DNA from: Tanypteryx hageni
Lineage: Eukaryota; Arthropoda; Insecta; Odonata; Petaluridae
Direction: 5' to 3'
Length of the DNA stretch: 64,000 nt
Assembly: GCA_028673005.1 (NCBI GenBank)
Contig: CM054115.1
Location: 193,882,370-193,946,369 of the forward strand
Part shown: piece by piece, positions 60,601-64,000 of the stretch
Layout: every line of letters begins with the position of its first letter
Position numbering within the stretch: the first letter of the stretch is position 1
The notes under the pieces: model-generated
Told to the model about the DNA's origin: nothing
What the model saw: the letters and a program-made list of their open reading frames with translations, nothing else
Database searches by the model: none
Made by a program: the position numbers and the translations under genes

Positions 60601-63147
60601 AGCTACATTTCTGTAATAAATATTAAATTAAAATTAAATAATTAATAACAATTAATTAAAAATATTGTTAATGTAAAAATATACTGTATATGCCGGCGTA
60701 TAAGTCGACGTCGATTTTTCTGACTATTTGCCGTATAAGTCAACCTCCAACTTTCTTGATAAAAAACTTTGAATGAAGAATACGAGGAATTTTATGGTTT
60801 TTAAAACCTAAATGTAACCTTTCCAAAAAAATGCAGTGTCGATTTTTGAGTTACTAAATCATTTGTTTAATTTAAGAAAGATCAGTCATATACTGTATTG
60901 CCATCTATTGGCAGAATGTATTTCTACTTATTCTTCATTCCTGTAATTGTAAATAGATCGTTTATATTTTTGAAATTCAGTAATAAAAACAAAAGTTAAA
61001 ATTTTTATTTTTATTAACTATTAAAAATCTTTATATATTAATACTCAATGTCTGTCTGTCCGTCTCTTGAACAGTTTGTCGTAGTGAAATGCTGTAAATG
61101 CCATTTTGTTTCTGCCAACTAGGAGACCTCAGGAAAATTATTTTCGTTTACATAAGTGTCCCATATTCGACTCCGGGAGATGATTACATTTTTCCATGTT
61201 TACACAGGAGTTTCGATTTTCAAGGTGCAAGGTTTATTTCTTTCATTCATTAACCCTTAGACACTCAAAGGTGCCGATATATCGGCTTCCCCTGGTTGCC
61301 TTAAAACACTCAAGGTGCAGATATATCGACTCGAGCTTTAACCCCGTTTAAAGATCTTTATAGATCGCACTTTGAGTTATAATTACTACCAAACTGAAGA
61401 TGATATAAATGTTTATATTTTCTTTTGAAATGGTATTCCTCTTGACGATTTTAGTATTTTACATAAACAAAAGTAATTGTCTTTTCTCCCATCCATCTGA
61501 CACAGCTAATTCGCAGTGAGTCATCATCCAAAATATTTTTTGCCCTTCACGGCCGTAGATTACACACGCTGTCTTTCTCCGTTCTTTCATAAGCGTGCCT
61601 GTCATTGCATTTTCATCACAATGTTATAATCCAAAAGCTGATATATCATATGAGACGAAATGCTTACCGAAATTTTCTGAGGATTTTTTCTTTTATTTTT
61701 TCTCTCGATTATCAATCTCGCTCTCTGGTAACCTAACCTACGGCTCAACTTTGTCGGAGGTCTCTTGAGTCTCGCTCACTGGTAATATGACACGGAGCAA
61801 CTTTGTAGAGTATTTTTCATCGTACGTTCATTTGATATATACTATCACATTGTCATAATTTTTTCTGTTCATGCATTTTCCTTCATTCCCCCTTGCGGTT
61901 GAGACTATTTCTTTCAGTTGGTTGTGTAGATGGTTACCCAGAGGACGTGTTGTATTCCTCGTGTGTATTTTATTTGGTGAACCCGTATTCTGTTGTCAGT
62001 AATTTCTTTTTGAGTGCTTCAGAGACTTTTTATCGGTGCAATAAATTGTGCTACCTGGAGCTGATATAAATTGTGGAATCCGGGAAAAACGATCTCAAAA
62101 AGGACCTGTTCTGCTTCTCTCTAGTAAAGCAACTGCATTGGATAAGGAAATAAAGTCTACCATAAATGGGAAAGAAAAAAGTAGGCTGAAACAGGAAATA
62201 ATTTGCAGTTACAATAAATTTATGGGAGGGATTGACACTTCTGATACTTACATGGATGAAAGAAAGTGTAAAATATTGGAAAAAAGTTGCGTTCAATATA
62301 ATTTCAAAGATGGTTTTGAATAGCTATATTCTATATAAAGAAAATTTCAAAGGACCTGGGAAACTGCAATCGAGGCTAACATATGTAGTAAATATAATTG
62401 AGCATTTAGGTAATGAGTGGGTTTCAATGAGGGAAAAGACAGCTAAAGTGGGTGTTCAAAAACTTGATGAAAAAAAGAGGCTAATTGTTGTGTTTGCAGC
62501 GCTAAGAATAGAAGAAAAAGATCCCGAACTGTTTGCATAAGATGTAACAAAGGCTTACATGGGGAGTGTTTGGCCAAACACAAATGCTGACATGGTGAAA
62601 TGTACTTTTTCACATTGTTTTATATGTCATGAATAAAAAGGGAATAATGAGTCAAATTTGGATATGTTAGAGTGCATAATGCAATATTTCATAATATATG
62701 TGCAAATCTATGATAAATGTTGAGGTTATGAAGTTATATAATTTTGAAAATTATTTTCTTTTTCATAAAAACGTTTTTTGTTCAAACTTTTTTTTTATAA
62801 AAATAAATATTGCTTTGTCTCATATAAAACTTTTTTGTTTTAAACTGCAATTTGTTTTCAAAACCCATTACAAATTTCGATTTCCTAGATCAAAAATTAG
62901 GCACTATAGGAAAATTAAATGTATTGAGTTAATTTGGTTTTAAAATCTGTGTGATATTAATGTATGAGACAATCTGAAGGGATTGATTAGCTTTTTAATA
63001 TATAAATATTTACATTATGTTTAGGACCCAACTGGTGAAAATGAGGATGGTGAAGAGGAAGGAGAAAAGGAGGAGAACTGGTACTCAAGTGATGAGGAAG
63101 CTGAAGATCGTAGTCTTACTGATGTTCTTAAGAACCTCTCCAAACAG
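45313..63147 (+). CDS. su(s): ZC3H4/ZC3H6-type CCCH zinc-finger protein (suppressor of sable orthologue group), 3' incomplete
   Basis: Seven coding exons joined by GT-AG introns with agreeing phases give ~750 residues, then the gene leaves the window. Layout: acidic start (MADDLEDGEILDEEDE), Lys-rich run (~93-101), Ser/Arg-rich segment (~160-236), Arg/Gly-rich segment (~255-330), three CCCH fingers (C336-H354, C365-H383, C388-H407), a long acidic/Arg-rich region, then LPKKQRELFMRI and NWYSSDEE, both conserved in vertebrate ZC3H4. ZC3H4 with WDR82 forms the nuclear Restrictor complex, which terminates unproductive transcripts; Drosophila su(s) lowers RNA from transposon-disrupted alleles. The human protein is ~1300 residues, so a C-terminal half is expected downstream. 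Symbol assigned by family, not by species proof. Confidence 0.9.
45655..47567. other. Intron 1
   Basis: 1.9 kb, GTGAGG...TTATAG. AT-rich with no transposon recognised, the cleanest intron of the gene. Confidence 0.8.
47568..47946 (+). CDS. su(s): ZC3H4-like gene, coding exon 2
   Basis: Phase 0 at the start (AG|AGACAAAAA), one base over at the end (ATGATG|GTTAGT). Encodes RQKRSHHRKKDEENGERV, an acidic patch EGEEDDDDEEMM, then a Ser/Arg/His-rich stretch with RSRSPHSRPYRRVSRSP, an RS-like region often phosphorylated in RNA-processing factors. Confidence 0.9.
47995..48266. mobile_element. MITE in intron 2 (TTGCACTAA ends)
   Basis: Left TTGCACTAAAAAGGAGAACA, right reversed TTGCACTAACAAGGAGAAAT, a TIR of about 30 bp with few mismatches, and a second internal match of GTCGCAAA with TTTGCGAC. 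Flanking trinucleotides TGA and TTA could be a TWA-type duplication. 272 bp, no coding. Confidence 0.7.
48474..49092 (+). mobile_element. Tigger/pogo-type element in intron 2, copy 1
   Basis: 619 bp. Ends CACCCACTCCCC and its exact complement GGGGAGTGGGTG, flanked by TA (48472-48473, 49093-49094). Inside, MTMSDITASQRRKRGKTLLL (from 48737) followed by a stop is the start of a CENP-B-type helix-turn-helix, so it derives from an autonomous Tigger-like element by internal deletion. Confidence 0.85.
49467..50464 (-). mobile_element. Tigger/pogo-type element in intron 2, copy 2
   Basis: 998 bp. Ends CAGGCGACGCTCGATTTATG and reversed CAGGTAACGCTCAATTTATG, flanked by TA. The minus-strand frame 50096-49863 encodes KAGKSLSLEIKIEVLKRFER and later ALGLCDSTIRTI, a CENP-B N-terminal HTH, after which coding is lost. 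Different subfamily from the 48474-49092 element. Confidence 0.85.
51041..52517. mobile_element. Tigger/pogo-type element in intron 2, copy 3
   Basis: 1477 bp. Left CAGTATGTCCTCGGTTTAAT, right reversed CAGTGTGTCCTAGATTAACA, flanked by TA. Internal TTAACGT/AACGTCG repeats near both ends. The interior has no convincing protein frame. Confidence 0.75.
52953..53269 (+). CDS. su(s): ZC3H4-like gene, coding exon 3
   Basis: Acceptor TTCAG|GAGGCC; the exon starts with two bases completing a Gly codon (G|GA) and ends in phase 0 at CAAAAG|GTGTGT. Encodes GGQYDDHYESYESDYERE, then an Arg/Gly-rich stretch (RKRRGRG, KRGGGRGE) likely to contact RNA, and the first part of zinc finger 1 (CMFYMQGKCQK). Confidence 0.9.
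53466..54544 (-). mobile_element. Tigger-type element in intron 3 (antisense to the gene)
   Basis: Left edge ACCGTGTTAACCCAAAAGG after TA. The minus strand gives a transposase middle part: MCHNSFYLKRRTSFCQ (second HTH of the CENP-B DNA-binding region) and MGNADETPIYFDI (DDE motif, first Asp), at about 53850-53669. The right inverted end was not found, so the limit near 54544 is approximate. Frames are broken upstream. Confidence 0.7.
55195..55416 (+). CDS. su(s): ZC3H4-like gene, coding exon 4 (zinc fingers)
   Basis: 74 codons, phase 0 at both ends (TTCAG|GGAGAT, CTTAAG|GTAAAG). Completes finger 1 (GDDCPYSH), encodes finger 2 (CKFYLMDCCAKKDKCLYMH, C-x7-C-x5-C-x3-H) and finger 3 ([20 protein letters not shown], C-x8-C-x5-C-x3-H), ending NECLKAILLK. 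These fingers are the most conserved part of the family and bind RNA. Confidence 0.95.
55417..57567. other. Intron 4
   Basis: 2.1 kb. At about 55950-56230 there is an unplaced repeat with two copies of GGGAATTCCAGTCATG. No transposase recognised. The upstream alternative acceptor at 57501 would shorten the intron by 66 bp. Confidence 0.7.
57568..58318 (+). CDS. su(s): ZC3H4-like gene, coding exon 5 (large, low-complexity)
   Basis: Two in-frame acceptors are possible: ATGCAG|CATTTG (57568, chosen because ILLK then reads into HLETAPKEILGDFPRL without a break) and ATTCAG|TATTTT (57502, adding 22 residues). Ends one base over at GAACAGA|GTGAGT. After the conserved opening the product is rich in Glu, Arg and Gly, including EEEEEEDNDEEKAEEEEE. 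The acidic middle region is variable in the family. Confidence 0.85.
58625..59127. mobile_element. MITE with CACTGGNGGATCC ends, copy 2
   Basis: Left ACCAGGGGAGGATCCAG, right reversed ACCAGTGGTGGATCCAAGG. Both ends have GGGCGATCACCCC, and the interior keeps CTCTTGATTTCACCTCTG-TCGAC as in the 40477-40721 element (CTCTTGAATCCAACTCTGTCGAC split by two changes). Confidence 0.55.
59212..60080. mobile_element. MITE-like element with GGGGTCAATATGACC ends
   Basis: Left TTGCATGGGGTCAATATGAC, right TTGCGTGGGGTCATATTGAC with GACCCCACATG; the end motif is itself palindromic. The style recalls piggyBac-type MITEs, but no TTAA duplication was confirmed. Contains the tandem repeat 59520-59930. Confidence 0.4.
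59520..59930 (+). repeat. ~140-bp tandem repeat, three copies
   Basis: The landmark GTACCAAAT (or GTGCACCGAAT) falls at about 59553, 59694 and 59832, spacing 141 and 139 bp. Each copy has AATAGTGGCACCCCTG and ACTTTCTCTGG. The two overlapping 90-codon frames here are products of the repeat. Confidence 0.75.
60383..60498 (+). CDS. su(s): ZC3H4-like gene, coding exon 6
   Basis: Acceptor GACTTAG|GTGAAT, starting with two bases that complete Ser; ends phase 0 at AGTCAG|GTAAGG. Encodes SECGAEVSDPVNIPLH then LPKKQRELFMRIQQQQREAE, matching the KKQRELFMRIQQ block of vertebrate ZC3H4 and confirming the exon chain. Confidence 0.92.
60499..63024. other. Intron 6
   Basis: 2.5 kb. Contains TATGCCGGCGTATAAGTCGA at 60690 (a Tigger-like terminus without a visible partner), AATGTCTGTCTGTCCGTC at 61048 (a segment seen in several repeat families), and a piggyBac remnant. 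Confidence 0.7.
61254..62640 (+). mobile_element. piggyBac element remnant in intron 6
   Basis: TTAA at 61250-61253 is followed by CCCTTAGACACTCAAAGG, a piggyBac-type end, with a direct repeat of ACACTCAAGGTGC-GATATATCG shortly inside. The 3' transposase part lies at 62048-62540: ICSYNKFMGGIDTSDT, then after a frameshift YWKKVAFNIISKMVLNSYIL and YKENFKGPGKLQSR, and a shifted Cys-rich tail near 62490-62590. NKFMGGIDTSD contains a catalytic Asp of the PGBD domain. Most of the transposase is deleted and no right end was found. Confidence 0.75.
63025..63147 (+). CDS. su(s): ZC3H4-like gene, coding exon 7
   Basis: 41 codons, phase 0 at both ends (GTTTAG|GACCCA, AAACAG|GTGATG). Encodes an acidic stretch then NWYSSDEEAEDRSLTDVLKN, the equivalent of NWYSSDED...SILK in ZC3H4. 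Further exons lie beyond the window. Confidence 0.92.
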
Positions 63148-64000
63148 GTGATGATATATTTTATTTTGTATTTTCAGTCAAGTATACTTAGGTAACTAAC
63201 TTTATTTCTGTAAAATTGCATCATTTTGCATTTCTGGTAAGTTTGAAGTGACTAATATTAAATAATGTAATAATACTATAGTATACTTTCATATTGCTGA
63301 GAGGGAAAGAAGTACAAGTAATCCAAAAATATAATTTATTAATCAAATCAGGCTTAAAACTTCAAATTATAGCCTTTCTCTCTCATATAGTTATTATATC
63401 AGGAATGAATCATCTAATTTCATTGTCTCGCTGAATTTGGTTCACAAAACTGTTCTGATGAGCATTATGAAATTTAGTCATGTTAATTTTATATTATGCT
63501 TTCAAATAGCATTAAATGTTTTTATTCTATACTAGGGGTGCTGCCCCTACACATGTCAACCCCGCTCTCCACTCGCTCCAGGGACTTAGGCGCTTCATCC
63601 CTCACTAACAAGGGGAGTCCATGACCATGGCATCTCCGATTTCGTTCAAAGTTTGTGATGATAAAGAACATCCCTAATTATGTTAAATACCAAAGCAGTA
63701 CAACACCATATTACTAAATTTCAGAGAAAATCTAGGATAAAGTTATGCATTTTGTATCACCCTATAGAATGGAGTCACGGTGGCCGAGTGGTTAGTGCAC
63801 GTAGCTTTGCAATGTAGCTTTTGCCGGTTCGAATCCTGGCTGTTAAATTTTTTCATTTTTGTCTTGCATTTTCTTGTTACAGTATAGTATACAGTACAGT
63901 ATGAGAGTGAGAAAGGAGGGATGACTTTCGACAGTATAATATTGAGAGAGAACATGTTTTAAAGGCACATGGTCGATTGATTGGTACAACCTGAAAACTC
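63148..64000. other. Start of intron 7
   Basis: Runs to the window edge. Contains a Helitron-like 5' end (TCTATACTAGGGGTGCTGCC at 63528) and a tRNA-like SINE head. Confidence 0.7.
63772..63846 (+). repeat. tRNA-derived SINE head (boxes A and B)
   Basis: GTCACGGTGGCCGAGTGGTTA gives a box A (TGGCCGAGTGGTTA, 63781-63794) and GGTTCGAATCC (63826-63836) an exact box B, 31 bp apart. The anticodon stem does not pair and the 3' end (CTGTTAAATTTT) does not pair with the 5' GTCACGG, so this is not a functional tRNA. A SINE promoter head is more likely. Confidence 0.6.

Noticed and set aside
63455..63480. Hammerhead-like CTGATGA...GAAA
   Set aside because: The seven bases between the two blocks cannot form stem II.
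63772..63846. Functional tRNA gene
   Set aside because: Boxes A and B are good, but acceptor and anticodon stems do not pair; a SINE head is more likely.

Overview
The window looks like nuclear DNA from an arthropod, most likely an insect. It is AT-rich, has GT-AG introns, one clear metazoan multi-exon gene, and dense remnants of eukaryotic transposons (hAT, pogo/Tigger, piggyBac, jockey-like and other LINEs, Penelope-like elements, Helitron-like repeats, MITEs). Nothing bacterial or viral was recognised. The species cannot be named from sequence alone.

The one convincing host gene fills the right third. Seven coding exons on the + strand (45313-63147, running off the right edge) encode the N-terminal ~750 residues of a ZC3H4/ZC3H6-type protein with three CCCH zinc fingers, the orthologue group of Drosophila suppressor of sable. 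All exon phases agree, and the conserved downstream blocks (LPKKQRELFMRI, NWYSSDEE) are present. Its introns carry four pogo/Tigger-type elements (three with visible TIRs and TA duplications), a piggyBac remnant, several MITEs and a tRNA-like SINE head.

The left two thirds (1-45 kb) is mostly transposon-derived. Regions: a 1.3-kb palindromic element (1720-3036) with a half copy at 5817-6282; a second palindromic family made of diverged ~146-bp monomers at 3782-5304, in a 6.2-kb array at 10322-16520, and at 33095-33362 and 33897-35768; a hAT transposase relic (16690-19182) carrying a 384-bp insert with a near-perfect hammerhead ribozyme; another deleted hAT element (19888-20901); a jockey-like LINE relic (23569-24908); a THAP-containing element (24970-26990); a Tigger transposase relic with a C-terminal PHD-like finger (27064-27932); a hAT relic (30430-31299); a LINE interrupted by a Penelope-like element with a GIY-YIG remnant (36246-38150); and a cluster of GGCCCGC-type hAT MITEs (38970-40225). 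CpG-richer, single-copy-looking stretches (about 7-9.5, 21-23, 28.3-29.5 and 40.3-45 kb) could hold regulatory DNA or UTR exons, but I could not assign genes to them.

Two systems deserve a second look. First, hammerhead ribozyme motifs occur at four places (18.1, 26.2, 36.0 and 36.9 kb). One has every core position, a 5-bp stem I and a palindromic 3-bp stem III, the minimal form known from Penelope-like elements and retrozymes. Second, the ~146-bp-monomer repeats end outward in a hairpin followed by CTAG, as in a Helitron/Helentron 3' end, yet they are arranged as fold-back palindromes with several different centres.
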